Assembly (NCBI RefSeq): GCF_009380135.2
Contig: NZ_WHUT02000003.1
Coordinates: 310,001 to 374,000, forward strand
Direction of reading: 5' to 3'
Length of the DNA: 64,000 bases
From: Fertoeibacter niger
GTDB lineage: Bacteria > Pseudomonadota > Alphaproteobacteria > Rhodobacterales > Rhodobacteraceae
The position numbers and the translations under genes are program-made. Position 1 is the first letter of the stretch. Each line of letters opens with the position of its first letter. The notes under the pieces were generated by a model, which did not search any database, had not been told where the DNA came from, and saw nothing but the letters and a program-made list of their open reading frames with translations. Below, piece by piece: positions 1 through 8,004 of this stretch.

Positions 1-1024
1 GGATGAAATCGGGGAACTGCCGGATATTGTTCTTCTTCAGCGTCCAGGACAGGCCAAGCCGCGGCCTGCGCATCAGATCAGAGGCATTCCGCATGTCCTG
101 AAAATGCGCGATGTTGTTCAGCACAAGCGCCAGACTGGCCCCGCCCCGATTTGCGCCAAACACGTCCTGCGTCATGCCGTCGATGGAAACGGTAAGGGTA
201 TGCAGCACAGCCAGCGTCGCCGCATCCAGCCGCTGACGGATGAAATAGCCGTTGGTCACGCAGGTCAGCAGCACGCGGTATTCCTCCAGCAGGCGCACCA
301 TCCGCTGCCACAGCGGCTTGCCGACCATCATCGGCTCGCCCCGACCCACGAGGTTCAGCAGCGTCAGCGCCGGGAACGCCTCTTGCGCCAGTCGTTCAAG
401 CATGTCGCCGTCGAAGGCCGCCTTGCGGTTATTGGCGTCATGCGCATCCGCCGCGCCGTGGCTGCTGCAATGCGAACAGGTCAGATTGCAGCCGGCGGTC
501 AGTTCCAGACTGATGGATTCGGGCAGATGCGGCAGGGCGACGCGGCGGTTCGCCTCGCTGATCTGCACCGCGCGGCGCACCTGTTCCTTGAGGGCCGACA
601 GATGCGCCAGACGCGACAACTCGCCAGCCTCCGATGCGGGCAGCAGACGCGCGGCCTGCACCGTCACCCGCCCCGGCGTGTAGGGCAGCGCATCAAGCCG
701 CAGGCGCAGATGGCCGGTCTGGCGCGCAGGCGCAGGCAGCAGCAGACGCAGGGTTTCGGCGCGGCCCCGGTGGCGCAGCTTGAAACAGATCACCCGGTCT
801 TCGGCAAAACCCTGGCGAGGCTCGCAGGCGTAATAGAGTTTGCTGTAGTCATAGCTGCCATCTGCGGGATGCGCCGTCACCGTGATCTCGATGAAGCCGT
901 CGCCGGGCTGCGGGTGGAAAAGGCCCAGCAGATGCGACCGTGGATCGGGGCGGAGGAAGGCCTGCATCAACCCGATCCCCGGCCCCCAATCCCGCGCCAT
1001 GCGGGCCAGAAACGCCTTATCCAT
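1..1024 (-). CDS. Radical SAM protein, 3' end cut by window edge
   Basis: The minus frame is open from an ATG at 1024 to the left edge, giving at least 341 residues with no stop. About residue 179 lies CNLTCSHC, the CxxxCxxC motif that binds the radical SAM [4Fe-4S] cluster, preceded by LELTAG as is usual. Downstream, LVGRGEPM and VSIDGM fit the AdoMet-binding and later strands of the barrel. About 178 residues precede the cluster motif and look beta-rich, an unusually long N-terminal extension. The start overlaps the end of the small SPASM gene by 8 bases, so the two are probably translationally coupled. The substrate is unknown; peptide modification is only a guess from the SPASM partner. 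Confidence 0.85.
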   Translation of the reverse strand, partial: MDKAFLARMARDWGPGIGLMQAFLRPDPRSHLLGLFHPQPGDGFIEITVTAHPADGSYDYSKLYYACEPRQGFAEDRVICFKLRHRGRAETLRLLLPAPARQTGHLRLRLDALPYTPGRVTVQAARLLPASEAGELSRLAHLSALKEQVRRAVQISEANRRVALPHLPESISLELTAGCNLTCSHCSSHGAADAHDANNRKAAFDGDMLERLAQEAFPALTLLNLVGRGEPMMVGKPLWQRMVRLLEEYRVLLTCVTNGYFIRQRLDAATLAVLHTLTVSIDGMTQDVFGANRGGASLALVLNNIAHFQDMRNASDLMRRPRLGLSWTLKKNNIRQFPDFI

Positions 1025-1358
1025 CGCCCGAGAACCTGCGGAAATCCCAAGATTTTTCAGTGTATGCCGCACCTTGCTTCAAGGCGGCGGGTTCGTGCTT
1101 TTCCCAGGCGCTGCGCTGGCTGTGGTATTTTATCTCGCGGAACCAGCAGTTGCGGCATTGTGGCCATTCGGCCTCGGTCCCGAAGGCCGCGCGCACACCC
1201 TGCATGCGCGGACCGTTCCAGATTGCCTCCAGCCCGGTGGCGGCATCCAGCCGCCCGGCATGTTCGGCAAAGAAGTTGGCGCAGGTCACCACCTCGCCAT
1301 CAACCATGATCACGGCTGTGCGGTGGAAGAACAGGCAGGTCTGGTCGATGTCGGGCAT
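1017..1358 (-). CDS. Small SPASM-type iron-sulfur protein
   Basis: A 113-residue protein. C8 and C26 sit in the pattern C-x12-G-x4-C, the opening of a SPASM domain, and C68 and C71 form CxxC (PQCRNC), so four cysteines could hold one auxiliary [4Fe-4S] cluster. The usual later CX5CX3C part is missing. SPASM domains normally form the C-terminus of a radical SAM enzyme; here the domain is a separate gene placed before it, overlapping it by 8 bases. A GAGGGGGG Shine-Dalgarno lies about 8 bases before the ATG at 1358; an in-frame ATG 33 bases upstream is less well supported. It may act as a detached cluster or peptide-binding subunit, which is inference. Confidence 0.72.
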   Translation of the reverse strand: MPDIDQTCLFFHRTAVIMVDGEVVTCANFFAEHAGRLDAATGLEAIWNGPRMQGVRAAFGTEAEWPQCRNCWFREIKYHSQRSAWEKHEPAALKQGAAYTEKSWDFRRFSGDG

Positions 1359-1444
1359 GGCACATCCCCCCTCGCACCGTCGTGATGCCATCAGCAAAGC
1401 ACGCAGCCTTCTGCACGACAAGACGTTCTGCGCCCGGCGCTGCT

Positions 1445-1470
1445 GGGGGGCGCTGTTTCCGGCGCCCCCC
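1445..1470 (-). terminator. Hairpin after glutamate dehydrogenase gene
   Basis: GGGGGGCGC (1445-1453) pairs perfectly with GCGCCCCCC (1462-1470) across an 8-base loop, just past the dehydrogenase stop. No T-run follows on the minus strand, so it may be a weak terminator or a 3'-end stabiliser. Confidence 0.5.
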
Positions 1471-1476
1471 GCCCGC

Positions 1477-2910
1477 TTACAGCCCTTTTGACCGGTAGGT
1501 CGATGCCACCCGGCTGATCGACACGATATAGGCGGCCACGCGCAGATCCTCGACATCGCCGCGCCCGTGCCAGACCTCGCGCATCGCCTGATAGGCGGTG
1601 CGCATCGTGTCATCGAGGCCCGAGCGGACAAGCTCCAACTCGCCCGCGCCGCGCAGGTAGCTTTCCTTGAAACCGGGGTTCAGCGTCCAGCCCAGCCCCT
1701 TGTCAGCCGAAAGCCGCTCCAGTTCGTTCACCAGCAGGTGATGCCGTGCCTCTTCGGCGCGGCGCTGCATGCGGCCGAACCGAATATGCGACAGGTTCTT
1801 GACCCATTCGAAATACGACACCGTGACGCCGCCCGCATTGGCATACATGTCGGGGATGATGACGCAGCCCTTCTTGCGCAGGATCTCGTCGGCGCCAAAG
1901 GTGATCGGGCCATTCGCCGCCTCGATGATCAGCGGGGCCTGGATGCGGTCGGCATTGCCCAGGTTGATCACGCCCTCCATCGCTGCGGGGATCAGGATGT
2001 CGCAGGGCAATTCCAGCAGTGTGGCACCATGTTCCACATATTGCCCCACCGGGCAGCCCTTCACGCTGCCACCCGAGATGTTCAGGTGCTGGCGGATCGC
2101 CTCGATGTCCAGCCCGTCATGGTCCACCAGCCCGCCGTCACGCTCGATCACGGCGATGATCTTTGCCCCGTCCTCTTCGGACAGGAACTTGGCGGCGTGA
2201 TAGCCCACGTTGCCCAGACCCTGCACCACCACGGTCTTGCCATCCAGATCGCCGGAAAGTCCGGCCTTTGCGGCATCCTCGGCATGGCGGAAGAATTCGC
2301 GCAGCGCGTATTGCACGCCGCGGCCCGTCGCCTCTACCCGGCCCTGGATGCCACCGCCTGACAGCGGCTTGCCGGTCACGCAGGCCTTGGCGTTGATGTC
2401 TGTGGTGTTCATCCGCGCATATTGGTCAGCGATCCAGGCCATCTCGCGCTCGCCCGTGCCCATGTCGGGGGCAGGCACGTTCTGCGCCGGATTGATCAGG
2501 TCGCGCTTGATAAGCTCATAGGCGAAGCGGCGGGTGATCTGTTCCAGCTCGTGCTCGTCCCAGGCGCGGGGGTCGATGCACAGACCGCCCTTCGATCCGC
2601 CGAACGGCGTTTCCACCAGTGCGCATTTGTAGGTCATCAGCGCCGCCAGCGCCTCAACCTCGTCCTGGTTCACGCTCATCGCATAGCGGATACCGCCCTT
2701 CACGGGTTCCATATGTTCGGAATGCACGGAACGGTAGCCGGTGAATGTCTCGATCTTGCCGCGCAGCCGCACACCGAAGCGCACGGTATAGGTGGAATTG
2801 CAGACCCGGATCTTGTTTTCCAGCCCCGGCGACAGATCCATCAGCGCCACCGCGCGGTTGAACATCAGATCGACGGATTCGCGGAAACTCGGTTCACCTG
2901 CAACATGCAT
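1477..2910 (-). CDS. gdhA: Glu/Leu/Phe/Val dehydrogenase (glutamate dehydrogenase)
   Basis: A 477-residue cytosolic enzyme for reversible oxidative deamination of glutamate to 2-oxoglutarate and ammonia. The substrate lysines lie in EPVKGGIRY (K71) and GGSKGG (K107). PAPDMGTG (about 147-152) carries the catalytic aspartate, and GLGNVG (231-236) is the dinucleotide-binding loop. Length and the N-terminal region match hexameric GDHs of alphaproteobacteria. The start is set by the ATG at 2910 with GGGAG upstream. The gene stands alone, divergent from the Tad island. Cofactor choice (NAD or NADP) cannot be read safely from sequence. Confidence 0.93.
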   Translation of the reverse strand: MHVAGEPSFRESVDLMFNRAVALMDLSPGLENKIRVCNSTYTVRFGVRLRGKIETFTGYRSVHSEHMEPVKGGIRYAMSVNQDEVEALAALMTYKCALVETPFGGSKGGLCIDPRAWDEHELEQITRRFAYELIKRDLINPAQNVPAPDMGTGEREMAWIADQYARMNTTDINAKACVTGKPLSGGGIQGRVEATGRGVQYALREFFRHAEDAAKAGLSGDLDGKTVVVQGLGNVGYHAAKFLSEEDGAKIIAVIERDGGLVDHDGLDIEAIRQHLNISGGSVKGCPVGQYVEHGATLLELPCDILIPAAMEGVINLGNADRIQAPLIIEAANGPITFGADEILRKKGCVIIPDMYANAGGVTVSYFEWVKNLSHIRFGRMQRRAEEARHHLLVNELERLSADKGLGWTLNPGFKESYLRGAGELELVRSGLDDTMRTAYQAMREVWHGRGDVEDLRVAAYIVSISRVASTYRSKGL

Positions 2911-3276
2911 GCCATATCTCCCTTTTCTGGCGAAGATGCCTGCTTTCCGGGCATCTTCGGCCTGAGCCTATCTGCCGTTCGTGAAGATTTCATCCGCAAT
3001 CCGCCGCAGCGTCGCAATTCCTGCCGGTGCGGGTGATTCGCATGCTCGGGCGACGCTGGATGGCTGGCAGGCCGCGTGTCGCCAAGCGGCGAACAATCAC
3101 GGGCGCATTGCGGCACCGTTTCGCAGGCTGCCGGATTTCGTGAAAACAAGCGGATTTTCGCCATATTTCCGCCCAACGGCAAGGTTACGCACTCATTTGG
3201 TCGCGGTCTGCGCGCGGCCGGGAACACCTGCGGCCCCCCGGAACCCCGGGAAAAGCGGCCACGGAAGGAATGCGCC
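2911..3276. other. Divergent intergenic region, gdhA / Tad island
   Basis: These 366 bases hold no gene. They contain the ribosome binding site and leader of the minus-strand dehydrogenase, including a 10-bp hairpin (2931-2959), and presumably the promoter of the plus-strand Tad operon. I could not place a convincing sigma-70 box. A GGAAGGA ribosome binding site at 3263-3269 serves the first Tad gene. Confidence 0.6.
2931..2959 (-). promoter_or_regulatory. Hairpin in the leader of gdhA
   Basis: CGAAGATGCC (2931-2940) is perfectly inverted at 2950-2959 with a 9-base loop. On the minus strand it ends about 20 bases before the dehydrogenase start codon, just upstream of the Shine-Dalgarno. No T-run follows. 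It could control translation or mRNA stability, or be a protein-binding dyad. Confidence 0.5.
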
Positions 3277-4995
3277 ATGACACACCCCACCAGCCCGCAC
3301 CTTGGGCAACAGCCGCGCAAAGCCCGCATCATCGGCCGCTTTGCCCGCGACGAAGGCGGCGCACTGATCATCTTCACGCTGATGCTTTTCGTGCTGATGG
3401 TGATGATGGGCGGCATGGCCGTGGACCTGATGCGCTACGAAGCCACGCGCACGGCGCTGCAACAGGTCAGCGACCGCAGTGTTCTGGCGGCGGCGGCCCT
3501 GTCGCAGGATCTGGACCGCGAAGGTGTGGTGGAGGACTATTTCGACAAGGAAGGCTTCAGCGCATATCTGGTCGATGTGTCCAGCGACGAGGGCCTGAAC
3601 TTTGCCAATGTCGCTGTGACGGCAGAGGTGCCCTTGCAGCCGTTCTTCATGCACATGCTGGGCATCGACAACCTGAACGCCCCTGCTGCAAGCGCGGCTG
3701 AACAGCGCATCACCAATGTGGAAATCGCGATGGTGCTGGACGTGTCACGCTCGATGGTCGTGACGCCTTCGCGCATCGTGAACCTTAAATCGGCCGCGCG
3801 CGAGTTTGTGCGCACGGTGCGCGGCAATGACCCGGAAAACCGCATTTCGATCAGCCTTGTGCCCTACAACGGCCAGGTGAACCTGGGCCAGACCCTGCGC
3901 GAGAAATACAACGAGACCCATGTGCACGGCATGACCGACGTGAACTGTCTTGACCTGCCGACAAACACCTTCAGTGCACCCGGCCTGTCGCGCAGCACGG
4001 CGCTGGCCATGACGCCGCATGCGGATGCCTATTCGTCCTCCGACAACACCAATGGTTTTGTATCGTTTACCAGCACCGACTACGCGATACCCAACCCGCT
4101 GAACCGCTGGTGCCCGCCGATGCCCGACAACATCGTGCGTGTGCACCAGAACAACGTGGAAACGCTGGAAGCCCAGATCGAGGCGCTGGACGCGATCGGC
4201 GCAACCTCGATCGACCTTGGCATGAAATGGGGCGCGGTGATGCTGGACCCGGGCACACGCGGAATCGTGACCGAAATGGTGAACGCAGGTCAGGTGCCGG
4301 CGGTCTTTGCCGGGCGTCCGTTCGACTACACCGACCGCGAAGCCATGAAGGTTATCGTGCTGATGACCGATGGCGAGAATTTTGACGAGACCCGCATCAG
4401 GGATGCCTACCGCACTGGCGATTCGACCATCTGGCGCGGAAATTCCGACAACAATTACTCGGCCTTTCACGCCAGCCGCGTCTCGACCAACACTTCCACC
4501 GCGATCTGCAACAGCCGCCCCTTCTATGTGCCGCACCGGAATCAGTGGCACTCGCGACCGTGGAACGGCACCGTCCCGTCATCCACCGCCTGTTACAGCC
4601 AGACCGCCACCTACACCGGCGTAACCCGGCAGACCTGGCAGCAACTGTGGTCCAACCAGCGGGTCAGCTGGGTTGCCTGGCAGCTTTACGCCCGCGCGCT
4701 TGGCGGCACCAACTCAGGCAACCGCAACACCCAATACAACACCTGGATGAACAATTTCCGCGAAGTGATCGACAGCACCGATATGGATGACCGGCTGCAA
4801 GACATCTGCAATTCCGTCAAGGCGAACAATGTGATCGTGTTTGGCATCGCGTTCGAGGCCACATCGCACGGCATCAACACGGTGCGCAACTGTGCCACAT
4901 CGAACAGCCATTTCTTCGACGCCGACGGGCTGGAAATCGCCACCGCGTTCCGCGCCATCGCCAGTCAGATCAGCACGCTGAGGCTGACCCAATGA
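3277..4995 (+). CDS. tadG: TadG-like pilus assembly protein with vWA domain
   Basis: A 572-residue protein. Residues about 20-50 (FARDEGG then a hydrophobic stretch, then MAVDLMRYEATR) are the TadG-type N-terminal membrane anchor resembling a prepilin. A von Willebrand factor A domain follows with a MIDAS metal site at DVSRS (D155-S159), a later Thr/Gly segment (IGATSIDLG) and LMTDGEN about residue 365. The rest faces the periplasm or surface. The start at 3277 is supported by GGAAGGA 8 bases before; a longer reading from 3076 lacks this. The stop overlaps the next gene (ATGA), so it is the first gene of a three-gene minor-pilin operon. Known TadG proteins act in Flp pilus assembly or adhesion. 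Confidence 0.87.
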   Translation: MTHPTSPHLGQQPRKARIIGRFARDEGGALIIFTLMLFVLMVMMGGMAVDLMRYEATRTALQQVSDRSVLAAAALSQDLDREGVVEDYFDKEGFSAYLVDVSSDEGLNFANVAVTAEVPLQPFFMHMLGIDNLNAPAASAAEQRITNVEIAMVLDVSRSMVVTPSRIVNLKSAAREFVRTVRGNDPENRISISLVPYNGQVNLGQTLREKYNETHVHGMTDVNCLDLPTNTFSAPGLSRSTALAMTPHADAYSSSDNTNGFVSFTSTDYAIPNPLNRWCPPMPDNIVRVHQNNVETLEAQIEALDAIGATSIDLGMKWGAVMLDPGTRGIVTEMVNAGQVPAVFAGRPFDYTDREAMKVIVLMTDGENFDETRIRDAYRTGDSTIWRGNSDNNYSAFHASRVSTNTSTAICNSRPFYVPHRNQWHSRPWNGTVPSSTACYSQTATYTGVTRQTWQQLWSNQRVSWVAWQLYARALGGTNSGNRNTQYNTWMNNFREVIDSTDMDDRLQDICNSVKANNVIVFGIAFEATSHGINTVRNCATSNSHFFDADGLEIATAFRAIASQISTLRLTQ

Positions 4996-5522
4996 TGCGC
5001 TTCATGCGACGGCTGGGCCGGGGCTTCCGGTGCGAGAATGGCAGCGCCACGGTGGAATTCGTGCTGACGGTGCCGGTGCTGTTCACCATCTTCATGGCCT
5101 CATTCGAATCCGGCCTGCTGATGACCCGTTCAATCCTGCTGGAACAGGCGGTGGACCGCACCATGCGCGAACTGCGGCTGGGCCATCTGCCCAATGCAAC
5201 GCATGATTCGCTGAAAACCGAGATCTGCGACCGCACGGTCATTCTGGCCAATTGCGCCGGTTCCATCCTGATCGAACTGGTCCCGGTGAACACGAACACC
5301 TGGGTCATGCCGACCACCACCACCACCTGCGCCGACCGCTCGGACGAGATCCAGCCCGTGACCACCTTCACCCAGGGCGGCGAGAACAACATCATGCTGG
5401 TGCGGGTCTGCGTGATCCAGGATCCGATCTTTCCGACCACCGGCATCGGTCTTGCCCTGCCCAAGGATGGCTCGGGCGGCTACGGGTTGCTGGCGGCCTC
5501 GGCCTTTGTGAATGAACCGTAA
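4992..5522 (+). CDS. tadE: TadE-type minor pseudopilin
   Basis: A 176-residue protein. After a basic leader (RRLGRGFRCENGS) comes ATVEFVLTVPVLFTIF, a class III prepilin hydrophobic segment with Glu at +5 of the predicted cleavage site, as in TadE/TadF. The remaining periplasmic part has several cysteines (CDR, NCAG, TCAD, VCV) that may form disulfides. It begins inside the stop of the vWA gene (ATGA overlap), indicating coupled translation. TadE proteins are processed by the same prepilin peptidase as Flp, here encoded at 17879-18379. Confidence 0.85.
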   Translation: MMRFMRRLGRGFRCENGSATVEFVLTVPVLFTIFMASFESGLLMTRSILLEQAVDRTMRELRLGHLPNATHDSLKTEICDRTVILANCAGSILIELVPVNTNTWVMPTTTTTCADRSDEIQPVTTFTQGGENNIMLVRVCVIQDPIFPTTGIGLALPKDGSGGYGLLAASAFVNEP

Positions 5523-5535
5523 GGGGAATGGTGCC

Positions 5536-6105
5536 ATGAACCGCCGCTATCTGCCCATTCGCGCCGCGCTGCTGCCGCTGCGCCGCTTTGCCCGCGACCA
5601 GCGCGGCGCCGTGATGACCGAGGCGCTGATCACCCTGCCGATGCTGGTCTGGGCTTACCTTACGATGTTCGTGTTCTGGGATGTCTACCGTTCGATGAAC
5701 ATGGTGCAGAAGGCCAGCTACACGATCGCCGACCTGATCTCGCGGCAGTCCGAAGTGTCACCCGCCGACCTGACAGGGATGAGCCGCGTGATGGAGTTCA
5801 TGCTGCCGGGCGACATGGATGCCGCGATGCGCATTTCCAGCGTGGTCTGGGACCAGGCCGACAACCGCTATGAGATTTTGTGGTCGCGGCGAGTGTCGGG
5901 CACCAGCCTGTCGGCGCTGACCACATCAACCTTGCAGGCCCATGTGGCGCGGCTGCCACGGATGTCGGATGGCAATACCGTGATCGTGGTGGAAACAGCT
6001 GTTCCCTATTCGCCCGCAATGGAAATGGGCATTGATGACATGACCTTCCGCGAGTTCATCGTGACGCCGCCGCGCTTTTTCAACCGGGTGGAGCTGACAT
6101 CGTAG
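5536..6105 (+). CDS. Second TadE/TadF-like pseudopilin
   Basis: A 189-residue protein. The leader FARDQRG is followed by AVMTEALITLPMLVWAY, again with Glu at +5 after a Gly, the hallmark of TadE/TadF pseudopilins. I take the ATG at 5536 because AAGGGGAA stands 8-15 bases upstream; an ATG at 5512 inside the preceding gene is the alternative. It is the third gene of the vWA/TadE operon. It probably fills the TadF role, since no other TadF is present; that assignment is inference. Confidence 0.8.
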   Translation: MNRRYLPIRAALLPLRRFARDQRGAVMTEALITLPMLVWAYLTMFVFWDVYRSMNMVQKASYTIADLISRQSEVSPADLTGMSRVMEFMLPGDMDAAMRISSVVWDQADNRYEILWSRRVSGTSLSALTTSTLQAHVARLPRMSDGNTVIVVETAVPYSPAMEMGIDDMTFREFIVTPPRFFNRVELTS

Positions 6106-6109
6106 CGCG

Positions 6110-6985
6110 TCAGCCACCCGCCGCGATGATCTTGAACACACAAGGGTCTGTCACCAGTTCTGGTGGAGTCTGGCACAGGCCCTGCGCCACTTGCCAGGCC
6201 GCAAGCACCTTGGGCACATAATCGCGCGTTTCGGCATAGGGTGGCACGCCGCCATTGGCCTTCACCGCACCCTCGCCCGCATTATAGGCTGCCAGAACCA
6301 TCAGCGGGTCGCGGTCGAATTCCTTCATCAGCCAGTCGAGGTAAGCCACGCCGCCCCGGATGTTCTGCGCGGGGTCGGTGCTGTCGGTCACGCCGAACCG
6401 TTCCGCCGTGGCCGGGATCAGCTGCATCAGCCCCTGTGCCCCCGCGGAACTGACCGCATCGGCGCGCCCCGCGCTTTCGATGCCGATCACCGCCAGCACC
6501 AGCGCGGGTGACACGGCTGTGCCCAGTGTCGCCTTCAGAATGTCGGTGCCATAGGTTTCGGCGATGCCCTGCATGTGCTGCATGCGCGGCGCGCGCACCG
6601 CTGCCCCGCCAGGCCCCTGTGTCAGTGTCGCCATGGCCAGCGGGAAACGGCCCTGCACGGCGGATTGTGCCGGTGGCACCGTATCCCAGAACCAGGCATA
6701 GGACGATGCGGGCGGGGCTGCCGGTGCCAGTGCTGCCGCGCCGCCGGGTGCCGGTTCTTCGGCAACGGGGGGCTCGGGTTCCGGCGCGGGGCGGGCAAGC
6801 ACGGCCAGCCGCCGCGCCTGCTCGGCCGGGTCGATCTGCACGGTGATCCGCTTGCCCGATGTGCCCGGCGGCTTGACCCTGCGAAAGGTGAAATCCTCTT
6901 GCCCGGACAATGTGATTTCAGCCTGCGCCACCACCGGCGCGGCCAGAATCAGCCCCAGTATCACCATTCCTGCCCGAACCCGCAT
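6110..6985 (-). CDS. Lytic transglycosylase with SLT domain
   Basis: A 291-residue exported protein. It has a signal peptide (about 1-22, ending VVAQAE), a proline/alanine-rich linker (about 67-95), then a C-terminal SLT domain with catalytic Glu170 in GIESAG, GLMQLIPATA (185-194) and AAYNAGEGA (about 232-240). It cleaves peptidoglycan glycan strands. It lies inside the Tad island on the opposite strand, between the pseudopilin operon and the pilin genes, so opening the wall for the pilus is a plausible role, though a general cell-wall role is equally possible. The stop lies 4 bases from the convergent pseudopilin stop. Confidence 0.85.
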   Translation of the reverse strand: MRVRAGMVILGLILAAPVVAQAEITLSGQEDFTFRRVKPPGTSGKRITVQIDPAEQARRLAVLARPAPEPEPPVAEEPAPGGAAALAPAAPPASSYAWFWDTVPPAQSAVQGRFPLAMATLTQGPGGAAVRAPRMQHMQGIAETYGTDILKATLGTAVSPALVLAVIGIESAGRADAVSSAGAQGLMQLIPATAERFGVTDSTDPAQNIRGGVAYLDWLMKEFDRDPLMVLAAYNAGEGAVKANGGVPPYAETRDYVPKVLAAWQVAQGLCQTPPELVTDPCVFKIIAAGG

Positions 6986-7347
6986 GTTGCGGCTGCCTGT
7001 CTTGTTTTTTGTTGTTGCACCGACTGTCGCAAAGAATCACCCCTTACGCCACTGTTTTGGCAGGCAGATCGTGCCATTTCCGCCAGAATTGGCCGGTTGG
7101 TCACAGGGCAACGCCCCGCGCGGCCCAAGACAAATCGAGGTTAAATCTTTGTGTATCAACAGCTTGCCAATATATTGCAGTTAATTCGAACTGGCTGAAA
7201 AAAACACCACCCGTTCCCAAATGCGGCCACATTCCAAAGGCAATTTCTATCCATACCGATGCGGTGATCGGCCCGGAACGATAGCCGGACCAGACAGACC
7301 AAAAGCGGTGAAACGGAAACGCCACCCCCTGCCAAATGGAAAACATC
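6986..7347 (+). promoter_or_regulatory. AT-rich region upstream of the Flp pilin genes
   Basis: These 362 bases hold no gene. 7130-7215 is the most AT-rich stretch nearby. CAATATATTG at 7168-7177 is a perfect 10-base palindrome. TATATT (7171-7176) with TTTGTG 17 bases upstream is a weak sigma-70 candidate, which would give a pilin leader of about 165 bases. A TTAA half-site at 7141-7144 lacks the partner needed for a CtrA box. Strong control here would fit the need for abundant pilin. Confidence 0.45.
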
Positions 7348-7548
7348 ATGAAACTGCTGAACATCTTCAAATCCTTCAAGAACGACGAATCCGGCGCCGT
7401 GACCGTGGACTGGGTCGTGCTGACCGCCGCCATCGTCGGCCTGGGCCTGGTGGTCATGACCACCGTTTCGGGCGGCCTGACCACCGCTGCCACCTCGATC
7501 TCGACCGATCTGGGCACCAACATGACCTCGGCCGCCGCGCTGAACTGA
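7348..7548 (+). CDS. Flp-type major pilin, copy 1
   Basis: A 66-residue prepilin: a short basic leader (KSFKNDESG) then AVTVDWVVLTAAIVGLGLVV, the Flp/Fap hydrophobic helix. Cleavage is expected after the Gly, leaving a mature pilin of about 50 residues. The +5 residue is Asp, not the usual Glu. An upstream ATG at 7336 is in frame, but I choose 7348 because it matches the start of the neighbouring copy. It would be processed by the peptidase at 17879-18379 and polymerised by CpaF/TadB/TadC. Confidence 0.88.
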   Translation: MKLLNIFKSFKNDESGAVTVDWVVLTAAIVGLGLVVMTTVSGGLTTAATSISTDLGTNMTSAAALN

Positions 7549-7594
7549 GCCTGACATCTGCGCCCGCCATCACAGCAACAGAAAGCAAACCATC

Positions 7595-7795
7595 ATGAAA
7601 CTGCTGAACTTCTTCAAATCCTTCAAGAACGACGAATCCGGCGCCGTGACCGTGGACTGGGTCGTGCTGACCGCCGCCATCGTCGGCCTGGGCCTGGTGG
7701 TCATGACCACCGTTTCGACCGGTATGCGCACCGCTGCCACCTCGATCTCGACCGACCTTGGAACCAACATGACTTCGGCTGCCGCGCTGAACTGA
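7595..7795 (+). CDS. Flp-type major pilin, copy 2
   Basis: A 66-residue prepilin nearly identical to copy 1 (7348-7548): same leader, same AVTVDWVVLTAAIVG helix with Asp at +5, same tail. The visible protein changes are I6F near the N-terminus and SGGLTT versus STGMRT after the helix. A strong terminator follows at 7816-7846, so both copies probably share one abundant transcript. Whether the copies form a mixed pilus or one is a back-up cannot be told. Confidence 0.87.
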   Translation: MKLLNFFKSFKNDESGAVTVDWVVLTAAIVGLGLVVMTTVSTGMRTAATSISTDLGTNMTSAAALN

Positions 7796-7815
7796 GCGTG
7801 ACTGCATGACAGATC

Positions 7816-7846
7816 AGGCCGCGCCCCAGCCGGAGCGCGGCCTTTT
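7816..7846 (+). terminator. Rho-independent terminator after pilin copy 2
   Basis: AGGCCGCGC (7816-7824) and GCGCGGCCT (7835-7843) form a 9-bp stem with a 10-base loop, followed by TTTT. It ends the pilin transcript and separates it from the third pilin-like gene and cpaB. Confidence 0.8.
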
Positions 7847-8004
7847 CGCTTCAACTGGCGGGGTGCCGGATTGGGCGTGACCACGGCAGTTCCGTGAAAA
7901 CGCCACATTGGTGCCGGATTCGCGGCGTAGTGAAAATCAGTTGGGATGACGAGTGGCTTGCACATGCGGGACTCGCTGTGCGGCAGGCGAAAAAGGGGCT
8001 CTGC

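Larger units (their letters stand above)
7348..7795 (+). repeat. Tandem duplication of the Flp pilin gene
   Basis: The two 201-base pilin genes lie 247 bases apart, start to start. By my count they differ at 12 positions, mostly in the segment just after the hydrophobic helix and at a few third codon positions; the first 15 and the following 100-odd bases are otherwise the same. This points to recent duplication or gene conversion. Confidence 0.85.

Noticed and set aside
104-1309. A 401-codon plus-strand open frame
   Set aside because: It lies antisense to the radical SAM/SPASM genes, is rich in Arg, Gln and His and shows no domain; the minus frame has a real CxxxCxxC motif.
7141-7190. Possible CtrA site (TTAA-N7-TTAA) before the pilin genes
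   Set aside because: TTAA occurs at 7141 and again near 7181, but not with 7-base spacing, so the full box is absent.
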